NCBI GenBank assembly: GCA_046153945.1
Contig: JBJXFF010000171.1
Location: 12,147 to 76,146 of the forward strand
Length of the DNA: 64,000 nt
Direction: 5' to 3'
Origin: SXOA01 sp046153945
GTDB taxonomy: Bacteria > Planctomycetota > Planctomycetia > Pirellulales > Pirellulaceae
The notes under the pieces were generated by a model. It was given only the letters and a program-made list of their open reading frames with translations. It was not told the DNA's origin and did not search any database. The number at the start of each line of letters is the position of its first letter. The stretch's first letter is position 1. A program made the position numbers and the translations under genes. Shown piece after piece: positions 36,007-44,679 of the stretch.

Positions 36007-38133
36007 TTAATGGTTCGTGGTGAACTCGCGGCTGGAGAGTATAGCCCAGAGCAAGTCTTGCAGCTTCTTCTGCCGAGATTCGCTGGGTTCGTCATTCAAT
36101 TCTTGCGACCAGAACTCCTGTTCCCGCTCGCTCGGTTGTCGGCTGTAAGCGCGCAGGTAGACCTGCTGGACGATTTTGGCGATGGTCACTTTTTCTTTCT
36201 CGGCAGTCGCCAGAAATCCGCTGCCACTCTGGAGTCTCTCGTTGAGCAATTTGCCATTGAGAAAATGGAGCTGCGCGGTGAGTTGGCCCAGGGGATCGCC
36301 CCCGACGGGAGCAGCGTCGCAACTCTCCTGCCGGGAGCACGCGCCGAGAACGACCAGGGCTTGCTCCGGCTTGGATAAATCCACGAGTTGAATCGCTCGA
36401 GTTCCGGCGGGCGCACTAGGAAAGCTCTCGGGGACGCCGCTCACATCCCCAATCGCATCCAGCAGAACTTCCGCTTCCAGGGAATGTCGCGGATAGCTGG
36501 CATAGAACTGTTCCGACACAACACTTTTCGCTTTTTCAACTTCGGCCCCCCGCTGATACGCCGCGGACATCGCCATCAGTCGCAACATGTGCCGGAGGTC
36601 GTATTTGCTGGCGGCAAACGAGTCGCGGAGTTTGTCGAGCAGGCGAGGATGCGTGGCGGGATTCGTCTCTCGTAGGTCGTCCGCCGGCTCCACGAGACCG
36701 CGGCCGAACATGGCCTTCCAAAGGCGATTCACTTGAGCTTTGGCAAACAGCCCGGACTTTTGGTCGACAATCCAATCCGCCAATTCACCCCGATGGTCCG
36801 TGGCCGTTCCCCTACCGGCAACCAGAAATCGCTCTCCAGGAACTCTCGGCAGGGCAGGTTCACCCGTGGCCGGATGGATGATTTCGCCCGAGCCGACCAG
36901 GCGGACGGTGCGGCCACGGTCAACGCGGGCGAAAATTGCGGCGAGGCCGTGGTAGTCATCCTGCGTCCAGCGGTCGAGCGGATGGTTGTGGCAATTGGCG
37001 CACCGCAGGCGAATGCCGAGGAGGACTTCGCTAAGATACTCCGCTTCGGCCCGTGCATCCGGCGCACTGCGATGGAAGTTGGCCGCACCAATTTCCCAGG
37101 AATCACCACTGGCGACGAGCATTTCTTTGGCCATCTGATCGAGCGGCTTTCCAATTCGGATTTGCTCGCGGATCCAGCCGTGAAAGGCCTGTGTCCCCCG
37201 CTCATCATTCGGCCCAATTCGGACCCGTAACTGCCGGGCGAGTCGCCAGGTCCAGTAGTCGAGGAACGCCTCCGAAGTGAGGAGCCGATCCACCAGCCGC
37301 TCGTATTTTCGAGCGGATGCATCCGTCAGATACTTGTCGACTTCAAGCGCACTCGGCAGCCGGCCGGTGAGACTGAGGGAAACTCGGCGGAGCAGAGCGG
37401 CCTCGGTTGCCAGCGGACGCGGTTCAAGACCCAGGTCTGCGAGCGCAGAGAGAATCTCGTCGTCAATCCAGTTATTGTGAGGCGACTTGCTCAAGTCGAG
37501 CTTCTTGGGTTCGACTCGGGCAGTAACTGAGAGCGGCCGAACTTGAGAGAGGTAGCGAACAATCACAGTGTGTCGGCCCGGCCGAAGAACATTAATTTTT
37601 CCCGTGGAACTCACCGTGACGGCCGTATCGTCCCCTGGCGTGAAGATGGACATGGAAGTCACGTCTCGCGTTGCGCCGTCGTCGAGGTGGGCGGTCACCG
37701 TGACTTGCGTCTCCCAGGGAACTTTTGCAGCGACAAATTCGCTGGAGCTGAGCGAGATGCTCTTCAGCAACCCCGATGTCGCCTGGGGAGCACCCGCGGC
37801 GACCCAATCGACCAATATTTTCGCTTCCGGCCCGTCGAAATCGAACCGTTCACCCCCTTCATGATCGATCATTCCCGCTGGCTTGGCGATGAAGAGACTG
37901 TCGGCCGGTTTGGTTCGGTTGATTCGCCGGCCTTCGAGTTCTCGCACCAAGGCGTCGTAGTCCCCGGCGGGACTCCCCGCAAACAGCGAGAGTTTGAGCC
38001 CTCCCCGCCCCGCAGCCGCTCCGTGGCACGCACCGGAATTGCAGCCGGCCTTGGTGAAGAGCGGCAGCACATCGGTCTCAAACCGCGGCGGCTCGGCAGC
38101 GAACAGAATCGCCGACAGGAGGATGGCGTGCAT
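36007..38133 (-). CDS. DUF1549/DUF1553 protein with N-terminal cytochrome-like and Ig-like regions
   Basis: 708 residues with a short signal peptide. Near the N-terminus CNSGACHG is a Cx4CH motif, in the position of the PSCyt1-like domain. An Ig-like/BIG2 part follows (about 120-205, VTVTAHLDDGATRDVTSMSI). DUF1549 (about 215-400) includes RRVSLSLTGRLPS and the CxxCH segment CANCHNHPLDRW; DUF1553 closes with NRLWKAMFGRGLVEPADD and SREFTTNH. Probably periplasmic and possibly haem-binding; no DUF1501 gene is adjacent. Confidence 0.92.
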   Translation of the reverse strand: MHAILLSAILFAAEPPRFETDVLPLFTKAGCNSGACHGAAAGRGGLKLSLFAGSPAGDYDALVRELEGRRINRTKPADSLFIAKPAGMIDHEGGERFDFDGPEAKILVDWVAAGAPQATSGLLKSISLSSSEFVAAKVPWETQVTVTAHLDDGATRDVTSMSIFTPGDDTAVTVSSTGKINVLRPGRHTVIVRYLSQVRPLSVTARVEPKKLDLSKSPHNNWIDDEILSALADLGLEPRPLATEAALLRRVSLSLTGRLPSALEVDKYLTDASARKYERLVDRLLTSEAFLDYWTWRLARQLRVRIGPNDERGTQAFHGWIREQIRIGKPLDQMAKEMLVASGDSWEIGAANFHRSAPDARAEAEYLSEVLLGIRLRCANCHNHPLDRWTQDDYHGLAAIFARVDRGRTVRLVGSGEIIHPATGEPALPRVPGERFLVAGRGTATDHRGELADWIVDQKSGLFAKAQVNRLWKAMFGRGLVEPADDLRETNPATHPRLLDKLRDSFAASKYDLRHMLRLMAMSAAYQRGAEVEKAKSVVSEQFYASYPRHSLEAEVLLDAIGDVSGVPESFPSAPAGTRAIQLVDLSKPEQALVVLGACSRQESCDAAPVGGDPLGQLTAQLHFLNGKLLNERLQSGSGFLATAEKEKVTIAKIVQQVYLRAYSRQPSEREQEFWSQELNDEPSESRQKKLQDLLWAILSSREFTTNH

Positions 38134-38202
38134 GGGATGAGGTGCAGGAGGTTACAATGGAAGCGTCCTTCAGAATACCATCTCCCTTCCGGAAATTCCT
38201 GC

Positions 38203-39096
38203 ATGCTCCTGCGCTGGCTCGTCAACAATTATCTGAAGGACGCGGCTCAGGGGAAGCTGCAGACCCTACTTCAGGACACGCTCCGCGGGGATAGTTCCCA
38301 GGCGACTGATCCCGAGGAACGGAAAGAAGCTGGGCCGCCGGAGCTTGCTCCCCCCTGCGATGTGGCGTTCATTTTCGCCTTGGGGGTCGAAGCTGGCGGC
38401 TTGGTGGACAAGATGAAAGGTGCCACGGCGACGAAGTGCAAGTCGTTCATGGAACATGCCGGCACGATTCAAGGGAAGGAAATCGTCATTGCCGAGTCGG
38501 GAGTCGGCGCGGAAGCGGCGGCAGCAGCGACGGCGGAGGTGATTGAGTTTCATGAGCCCGCCTGGGTTGTTTCCGCCGGTTTTGCGGGGGGACTTGCAAC
38601 GGGACCGCAAAAAGGGGACTTCTTCATGGCCGAGCAGGTCGTGAACCTGAAGGGGGAACGGCTCGAGGTCGGCTTGAAACTGTCGCCTGAAGCGATCGCT
38701 GCCACCAAACGGCTGCACGTTGGCCGGCTGTTGTCGGTGGAGAAGCTGATGGGCACGGCGGCCGAGAAACGAAAGCTTGGCGAGGCACATCAGGCCTTGG
38801 CGTGTGACATGGAGTCCTATGCCGTCGCCGACACCTGCCGTCGCCTCAAGACCCGCTTCCTTTCGGTTCGCATCATCAGCGATGGCGTGGACGACCAGCT
38901 CCCCAAAGAGGTCGAGCGGCTGATGAAGCAGACTTCGCTGGGAGCCAAACTCGGTGCGGCCGCTAAAGCAGTGATGTCTCGCCCGCAAAGTGCCGCCGAC
39001 ATGTGGAATCTACAGGATGATGCTCTCAAGGGGTCCGACCGGCTGGCCCGGTTCCTGGTGAGCATGTTGCCACAACTGACCTCGGGCAAGAACTGA
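38203..39096 (+). CDS. Nucleoside phosphorylase/nucleosidase family protein
   Basis: 297 residues. The central PNP/UDP phosphorylase-1 domain (about 45-230) reads VAFIFALGVEAGGLVDKM, then IVIAESGVGAEAAAAATAEVI, WVVSAGFAGGLA and ACDMESYAVAD, where the Glu contacts ribose in MTA/SAH nucleosidases. It probably cleaves or phosphorolyses a nucleoside. The ATG at 38203 follows GGAAATTCC; the open frame upstream is antisense to the DUF1549 gene. Extra N- and C-terminal helical tails exceed the about 230-residue MtnN length. Confidence 0.85.
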   Translation: MLLRWLVNNYLKDAAQGKLQTLLQDTLRGDSSQATDPEERKEAGPPELAPPCDVAFIFALGVEAGGLVDKMKGATATKCKSFMEHAGTIQGKEIVIAESGVGAEAAAAATAEVIEFHEPAWVVSAGFAGGLATGPQKGDFFMAEQVVNLKGERLEVGLKLSPEAIAATKRLHVGRLLSVEKLMGTAAEKRKLGEAHQALACDMESYAVADTCRRLKTRFLSVRIISDGVDDQLPKEVERLMKQTSLGAKLGAAAKAVMSRPQSAADMWNLQDDALKGSDRLARFLVSMLPQLTSGKN

Positions 39097-39302
39097 CGCC
39101 CTCTAGGTCTTTCGCGGTGAGTACAAATGCCTGTTAATAAACGCTTTAGGTAGCGAGGAGCCGTTGCGCGCCGTAGTTGTAGTAGGCACGTTTTCTCAAA
39201 AAGCATGGCGTGCAAACGGGCAATCACGTAGAATGAGAATGTCCTCGCAAGTGGGGACTATGATTCGATTTAGGTCCTCTTGGCCAGGTGGGAACGCACA
39301 TC

Positions 39303-41990
39303 ATGTCCGAAGAATTTGATCCCTACAAAACTTGGCTGGACATCGAAAACAAAACCGCCAGCACCACCTATTACAAGGTCCTGGGGCTTCCGGAATTTGA
39401 AAGCGACAAGGACCGGATTGCCGCCGCGGCGGATAAGGCGATTCGCAGGATCCGCTCGCAAAAGCCGGGGGAACATGCCGCCGAGTGGTCCAAAATCCTG
39501 GATGAGTTGCAAGAGATGAAGGCTCTGCTGCTCAATGACCAGAAGAAAGATGCTTACGACGAAGATTTGAGATTCGCCGACGAATTTGTCCGCGAGTTGG
39601 AAAGGGGTGTCAAACGCGATCCGGCAGCAGCGGTCGTGGCGGCAGCAACGAAGAAGAGTGAGGCTCGGCCGGTCAAGCAGGATCCTCGCTATCCACCGGG
39701 AATGGTTCCCAAAAGCAGTTCTCCATCCCCTCCTTCCAAAACGACCAGCGACGATGTCGAACTGCGAGTAGGTCCCTCGTCCAAGCCGATTGATCGGAAA
39801 GATTCGCCGTTCTATCCTCCCTCGCGGCCCGTGGATAAAGCGAAGCCGCCTGCGCCGGAAGCGAGCCCTGTTCCATCGATGCCTGCACCAGAGGCGCGCG
39901 AGGCTTCGGAGAGGAACGATATGCTGCCGCCGGGAGCCGCTTCTTCGGCTCCTGCTGCGTACTCACCTCCAGCCAATGAACCAGCGGCTGCTCAAGCACC
40001 GGTATCGGAGGTTCCTGCTCCGAGTTATGCGCCGCAAACGGGAGGTTATCAACCGCAGCAACCCGCTCCCTACCAACAACCGGCTCCTTACCAACAGCCG
40101 CAGCCGACCGGATACGCTCCATCCCCTTCACTTTATCAACAGCCGGCAGGATATCCGCAGCAGCCGAGCCCCTATCAGCAACCGCAGGGGCAATATCCTC
40201 AGCAAGCTCCAAATCCATATTCCCAGCAGCCAAATCCCTATCCTCAGCAGCAGCCTGGCGGATATCCGCAGCAGCCAGGCTATCCGCAGAATTACTATCC
40301 GCCGCAAGGGGGCCAACCGCCGATGGCCGGATACCCTATGCACGGTCAGCCGATGTACGGCCAACCGATGCAGGGGCATCCGATGTCGCAACCTGGACTT
40401 GGCTATGGTCCACCCATGGCCCAGCCCATGGGTTATGGGCAACTGCCAATGCCGTCCCCCTACGGTGGAATGCCGCCAATGGCCTCGCCGATGTACGGGG
40501 CTCCGATGGCCATGCCGATGGCTCCGCAGGCTTACATGCCGCCGCAGCCACCGGTTCCGGCGGCACTCGACCCCATGGCACCTGTTGCCATTCCGGGAAT
40601 GGCAATGGGCGCTGGGCCAGCGAGTCCCGCCCCGATGGCGATGCCTTATGGAGCGCCAGCGGGATCCCCGATGATGACGCAGCCTCCCCCTGCTGCCATT
40701 CCCGTGGGAACCGCAGTCGGGATTCCCGTCGGCGGAGCAGAGGCTTCACCGCCGGGCTCTACACCAGCAGCCACCCCGACAGCCGCAAACGATGAACCTG
40801 CCAAGGTAGTCCGGAGCAGTTCGGCAACTTCGGTCATGCTCGCGGCGAAGAGAGAAAAGAGTTCGCAACAAACGCTGATGTTCGCCGGAATCGGCGGCGT
40901 GTTGCTGGTGGTTGTTGCGGTGGTGGGCTTCCTGGCGGCCAACGGGAACTTCAGCAGCACCACCGTGGCGAACAATCCACCTGAGAAGAACGGGTACCAC
41001 ACTCCCGATAAAACGCCGTCCGTAACCGTGCCGCCGGTCAATCCTGTACGCCCGTCGAATCCTCCCGTCAAGCCAGAACCGCCAAAGCCAACCAATCCCA
41101 GCGAACCGAACAAGACAAAGCCTTCGGAAACAAAACCCCCGGAAACCAACCCTATGCCGGAAATGCTGGCTGAGCCCACGAAGCCGGAGCCTGTTAAACC
41201 AGAACCGCCGAAGCCGGAACCAACGAAGCCCGAACCTCCCAAGCCGGAGCCAGCCAAACCCGAACCCACGAAGCCGGAACCGAAACCAGAACCCAAGCCA
41301 GAAGTGCCAGCGGGAGAGATGCCGACGAAAGAGGAACTGGTTCAACTGGGCAAAGCCCTGCAGGATGCCAAGGCTGCCACTGGCGAGTTCAACTTCGACG
41401 ATGCCGATGCGGCTCTCGCCAAGGCCGAGAAACTTGCTAAGCTGCCCGACCACAAGGGCAAGCTCGCCCGGCTCAAGGAAGTGAAGGGGCTGGTGAAGCA
41501 ATTCCATGATCGCCTGGTGGAAGCGGCGGTTGGAATGGATGGCGGCGCATCGTTCAAAGTGGGAACCAGCACGATGATTGCCATGATCGAGGCCAACGAG
41601 AAGCAGGTAATCCTGCGCGTGGCCGGCCAGAACAAGACCTACCAGTACAGCGACCTCCCCGTTGGCCTGGCCGCGGCACTCGCGGATATGAAACTTGAAG
41701 GGTCCGACCCGGTCTCGCGCGTCGTCAAAGGAGCGTACGTCGCGTCCCACCGCAGTTCCACTCCCGACCAACTGCAGCAGGCCAAGAGCTGGTGGGACGA
41801 GGCAACGCTCGGTGGTGCGGATGTCACGCACCTCATGCCTTTCCTGACCGATAATTACGATCTGGCCAAGGAATTCGACAAGCTCAAAAAGGGTGAAGAC
41901 GCCGCAAAGCCGGAAGCGACCAAGGAGCCCGAGAAGGGTGCGCCGAAGGCAGCACCCGATGCCAAAGCAATTCTGGAAGGAAAATCCTAA
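39303..41990 (+). CDS. J-domain-like, low-complexity, membrane-spanning protein
   Basis: About 895 residues. The N-terminus (about 22-85, YYKVLGLPEFESDKDRIAAA then LLNDQKKDAYDEDLR) resembles a J-domain but lacks the HPD motif. A Pro/Gln/Tyr-rich region (about 242-340) and a Met/Pro/Gly-rich region (to about 460) follow. One membrane segment lies at about 525-546 (FAGIGGVLLVVVAVVGFLAA), then Pro/Lys/Glu repeats (PEPxKP, about 592-669), and a helical C-terminal domain ends near SWWDEATLGGADV. The PEP region probably spans the periplasm. Role unknown. Confidence 0.75.
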   Translation: MSEEFDPYKTWLDIENKTASTTYYKVLGLPEFESDKDRIAAAADKAIRRIRSQKPGEHAAEWSKILDELQEMKALLLNDQKKDAYDEDLRFADEFVRELERGVKRDPAAAVVAAATKKSEARPVKQDPRYPPGMVPKSSSPSPPSKTTSDDVELRVGPSSKPIDRKDSPFYPPSRPVDKAKPPAPEASPVPSMPAPEAREASERNDMLPPGAASSAPAAYSPPANEPAAAQAPVSEVPAPSYAPQTGGYQPQQPAPYQQPAPYQQPQPTGYAPSPSLYQQPAGYPQQPSPYQQPQGQYPQQAPNPYSQQPNPYPQQQPGGYPQQPGYPQNYYPPQGGQPPMAGYPMHGQPMYGQPMQGHPMSQPGLGYGPPMAQPMGYGQLPMPSPYGGMPPMASPMYGAPMAMPMAPQAYMPPQPPVPAALDPMAPVAIPGMAMGAGPASPAPMAMPYGAPAGSPMMTQPPPAAIPVGTAVGIPVGGAEASPPGSTPAATPTAANDEPAKVVRSSSATSVMLAAKREKSSQQTLMFAGIGGVLLVVVAVVGFLAANGNFSSTTVANNPPEKNGYHTPDKTPSVTVPPVNPVRPSNPPVKPEPPKPTNPSEPNKTKPSETKPPETNPMPEMLAEPTKPEPVKPEPPKPEPTKPEPPKPEPAKPEPTKPEPKPEPKPEVPAGEMPTKEELVQLGKALQDAKAATGEFNFDDADAALAKAEKLAKLPDHKGKLARLKEVKGLVKQFHDRLVEAAVGMDGGASFKVGTSTMIAMIEANEKQVILRVAGQNKTYQYSDLPVGLAAALADMKLEGSDPVSRVVKGAYVASHRSSTPDQLQQAKSWWDEATLGGADVTHLMPFLTDNYDLAKEFDKLKKGEDAAKPEATKEPEKGAPKAAPDAKAILEGKS

Positions 41991-42013
41991 GGGGACCTTG
42001 TCTGCTTGCTGGC

Positions 42014-42853
42014 TTAAGACGTTGCCAGTTGCGAGGGCGCAGTCAGAGTCGGTCCGCTTGAGATTGGCAAATTGAGGAGAGGCGGTGGAGCAACTGGCTT
42101 CGCAATGGGGAGCTTGATGATGAACGCGGTCCCTTTGCCGACAGTGGATTCGACGCGAATTCGGCCGCGGTGAGAATCAATGATCGACTTGCAAGTAGCG
42201 AGACCGAGTCCCGTCCCCCCCTTGCCGCTTTCGTCCGGACCTTTCTTGGTCGTGTAGAATCGGTCAAAGATTCGCGGCAGCTTGTCCGCGGGAATGCCGC
42301 TGCCGGTGTCGCGGACGGTTAGGTCCACCGTCCCCCCTTCTTTATCGTGGTCCAGTTTAATCAGCACGCGCCCGCCGCTGGGCATCGCCTGCCTGGCGTT
42401 GATGAGCAGGTTGAGCAGAACCTGCTGGATCTGGTTGCCGTTGGCTTGAACTTCCGGCACTGAGCCGATCTGCCGCTCGACGGAAATCCGGTACTTGGAG
42501 AGTTCGCGCTCCAAGAGCACCAGGCATTCATCAATCAGCTTGGGAAGGTCCGTCGGCTCCATGTCACCCGAGCGATTTCGGGCCATGGCCAGCACGCTGC
42601 TCGTGATTTTGGCGGCCCGCTGGCCGGCGTCCAGGATTTTTTGCAGGGCCTTGTCCCGTGTCGCTTCGTCCTTGTGACGCAGCCCGAGCCGGGCGTAATT
42701 GAGGATGGTCATCAGCACGTTGTTGAACTCGTGGGTCGTCGTGCTGACGAGTTCCCCCAGTGCCGTCATTTTCTGGGCCTCCGCCAGTTGCTGCTCGAGC
42801 GCGGCAATCTGGTCCGTGGGCGAGAGAGGCTGGCCTGGTGCGGTTCTGGTCAT
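42014..42853 (-). CDS. Cytoplasmic histidine kinase (NtrB/HisKA-type), orphan
   Basis: About 279 residues. After a short coiled-coil N-terminus (IAALEQQLAEAQKMTALGEL) comes the HisKA box THEFNNVLMTILNYARLGL, then HATPase_c: N box NLLINARQAMPSGG, G1 RDTGSGIP, F box FDRFYTTKK and G2 GGTGLGLATCKSI. There is no membrane segment or sensor domain. The ATG at 42853 has AAGGGA about six bases upstream; the frame continuing to 43321 is antisense to another gene. No response regulator lies nearby. Confidence 0.9.
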   Translation of the reverse strand: MTRTAPGQPLSPTDQIAALEQQLAEAQKMTALGELVSTTTHEFNNVLMTILNYARLGLRHKDEATRDKALQKILDAGQRAAKITSSVLAMARNRSGDMEPTDLPKLIDECLVLLERELSKYRISVERQIGSVPEVQANGNQIQQVLLNLLINARQAMPSGGRVLIKLDHDKEGGTVDLTVRDTGSGIPADKLPRIFDRFYTTKKGPDESGKGGTGLGLATCKSIIDSHRGRIRVESTVGKGTAFIIKLPIAKPVAPPPLLNLPISSGPTLTAPSQLATS

Positions 42854-43045
42854 GCAATCCCTTCGTAACGACAACTGCCCCGCCCGCGCAGGCCGCGCAG
42901 CTTTCCTAAAGCTGCGCAACTTCGTCCCAGCCCGCGTGTTACTGCTCCTCCTGGGTATCGTCGAATCGAACTGGCCCCCATCAGGCAGCCGCGTTATAAT
43001 CCGGCCCGACAATCCGCCACGGACAGGCGACATGGAGAAGCTAGG

Positions 43046-43306
43046 ATGCATACCGTCGAAATGCTGGAACGTCTGCTGGCGTTGGCCGGCCAAATGGGCT
43101 ACGTCATTCGCCAAGAATGGCTCGGTGGGAGCGGCGGCGGCGAGTGTGAATTCGGCGGCCGGCGCTATATCTTTGTGGACTTGGCCCTCAGCGTGGTGGA
43201 GCAGCTTGAGCAAGTGGCCACCGTGCTGCGGAACGATCCCACATTGCCGCTCACCAGGCCCGCACCGGCGCTGATGCCCATGCTTGGACTGAAACGAGCG
43301 GCGTAA
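43046..43306 (+). CDS. Small conserved-type protein, 86 aa
   Basis: A short soluble protein (MHTVEMLERLLALAGQMGY, then EFGGRRYIFVDLALSVVEQLEQVATVL). It looks like a small alpha/beta fold; no motif is recognised. It is divergent from the kinase gene, separated by 192 bases, and the ATG is preceded by GGAGAAGCT. Probably a real gene because of the strong SD and sequence periodicity; function unknown. Confidence 0.6.
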   Translation: MHTVEMLERLLALAGQMGYVIRQEWLGGSGGGECEFGGRRYIFVDLALSVVEQLEQVATVLRNDPTLPLTRPAPALMPMLGLKRAA

Positions 43307-43320
43307 TCCTCTTTTTGCCA

Positions 43321-43334
43321 CATTGCTAGCAATG
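43321..43334. other. Perfect 14-bp palindrome CATTGCTAGCAATG
   Basis: Located 15 bases after the small-gene stop and 131 bases before the outer-membrane protein gene. No T-run follows. It might be a protein-binding site. Confidence 0.4.
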
Positions 43335-43465
43335 CTTGGGCAATCTACGCAAGCCCTGCCGATTCCCAGGGAGATTGGCGATTTTTCCGGTCGTACCGCC
43401 GAAAGAAACTCTGAGGGCCGCCAAGATTTTTTCGGCGGCTGGTTTCGAGCTATCGGGGGGACGCC

Positions 43466-44626
43466 ATGCTAGCCAAACGCTTTGCCATCGTCATTTGTCT
43501 TGCCGTGGGGCTGACGACGGGCTTTCTCTTGGGCGCGGAAGTAATTAGCAACGACGACTACGGCAGTTATGCGGTTGGCCATGACGAACCAGCCGAGGAT
43601 GCTCCTCGCGTGCCAGGGAAAGTGTCCGCAACGGAACCCGGTATGATTGGGGCCATGTTCGATGGCCCGTGGCAAGCGCCCCAACAGGCTCCGACCATGA
43701 TGGAGTGCGTCACGGGAGCGTGCGAGGAATGCTGCTGTCCCCGGGGGGGCTGGGTCGGTGGGGCCGGAGTCTATGTCATCAAGCCCCACTGGACCACCAA
43801 CCCCGCGTTTGCCACCACCGTCACGAGTGGTGCCGTGAACATCGACAGCCAGACCGACTTTCCTTATTCCTACTATGCCACGCCCCTCGTGTGGTTCGGC
43901 TACGTCGGAGAGAACGGCCTGGGTGCCCGCACACGCTTCTGGCTCTTCGACCAGTCGTCCACCCTCACCCGCACCAACGATGGCAACGTGACATACATTT
44001 CGGCGGCTCCGCTCAACTATTTGAACAGTTCCTCCACCGCGGGTGACTCGCTTACCTTCACCAGCGGGCTCGATGTCGATGTCGTCGACTTTGAACTCAC
44101 GCAGACCTTTCAGGTCGGCGCTTTTACGGGACAACTCTCAGCCGGTGGCCGCTACACGCGGATTCAACAGTCCTATCATCATGTGGAAACTCCGCAAAGT
44201 GGGCTCGATGACATCGTGGATTCCAGCCATTCGTTCGACGGCTTTGGGCCGAGCCTCGGAGCGGAAGTAAAGCGTTCGCTCCTGAACAGCGGATTCTCGC
44301 TGTACGCCAACGGACGCGGATCGCTCCTGTTCGGCAAGAGTTCCCAGCAAGCGACCAACATCAACAATAGCGCGATCACCAATATCGGGTCCTTTTCCAA
44401 CTGGGACGTGATGCCGACGATGGAGACCGAACTGGGCATTCTCTGGGAGCGGGACACCGATCGTGGCCGCCTGTTCCTGGACGCGGGCGTGGTCGGCATC
44501 GCCTTCTTCGGAGCCGGCAACGCCGCCAACAACCAAATCCTCCTCAACAGCACCGACGACCAGGCGGACAAGAACGCCACGCTCGGCTTCTTCGGGTTCA
44601 AATTCGCAGCGGGAATGAGCTACTAA
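43466..44626 (+). CDS. Outer-membrane beta-barrel, Legionella-OMP/BBP7-like
   Basis: 386 residues with a signal peptide (VGLTTGFLLGA). A Cys-rich turn (CVTGACEECCCPRGG, about residues 80-94) precedes a long series of alternating amphipathic strands: GWVGGAGVYVIKPHW, LNYLNSSSTAGDSL, FTGQLSAGGRYTRIQQSYHH and so on, ending GFFGFKFAAGMSY. The pattern matches planctomycete BBP7/Lpg1974 pore-like outer-membrane proteins. The final aromatic Tyr suits BAM-dependent insertion. The TAA stop abuts a nested palindromic repeat. Confidence 0.85.
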   Translation: MLAKRFAIVICLAVGLTTGFLLGAEVISNDDYGSYAVGHDEPAEDAPRVPGKVSATEPGMIGAMFDGPWQAPQQAPTMMECVTGACEECCCPRGGWVGGAGVYVIKPHWTTNPAFATTVTSGAVNIDSQTDFPYSYYATPLVWFGYVGENGLGARTRFWLFDQSSTLTRTNDGNVTYISAAPLNYLNSSSTAGDSLTFTSGLDVDVVDFELTQTFQVGAFTGQLSAGGRYTRIQQSYHHVETPQSGLDDIVDSSHSFDGFGPSLGAEVKRSLLNSGFSLYANGRGSLLFGKSSQQATNINNSAITNIGSFSNWDVMPTMETELGILWERDTDRGRLFLDAGVVGIAFFGAGNAANNQILLNSTDDQADKNATLGFFGFKFAAGMSY

Positions 44627-44679
44627 AGTACTCTTCACGCTCCGCGTGAAGAGTCATCTCGCGGGGCGAGATGAGTACT
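44627..44679. repeat. Nested palindromic repeat with two inner hairpins
   Basis: Outer arms AGTACTC (44627-44633) and GAGTACT (44673-44679) enclose two hairpins: ACTCTTCACGC/GCGTGAAGAGT (44630-44640 and 44644-44654, loop TCC) and CATCTCGC/GCGAGATG (44655-44662 and 44666-44673, loop GGG). It fills the gap between two convergent genes, starting on the base after one TAA stop and overlapping the other gene's TAG by two bases. It may serve as a bidirectional terminator. Confidence 0.85.

Noticed and set aside
37543..38202. N-terminal extension of the nucleosidase gene
   Set aside because: Antisense to the DUF1549 gene and without recognisable motif; start at 38203 fits the domain.
41077..41309. 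Pro/Lys/Glu repeat DNA as a possible minisatellite or recombination site
   Set aside because: The repeat keeps the reading frame and codes a typical periplasm-spanning linker, so it is better explained as coding sequence.
42854..43321. N-terminal extension of the cytoplasmic histidine kinase
   Set aside because: Overlaps the divergent 86-residue gene in antisense and has no kinase features; AAGGGA supports 42853.
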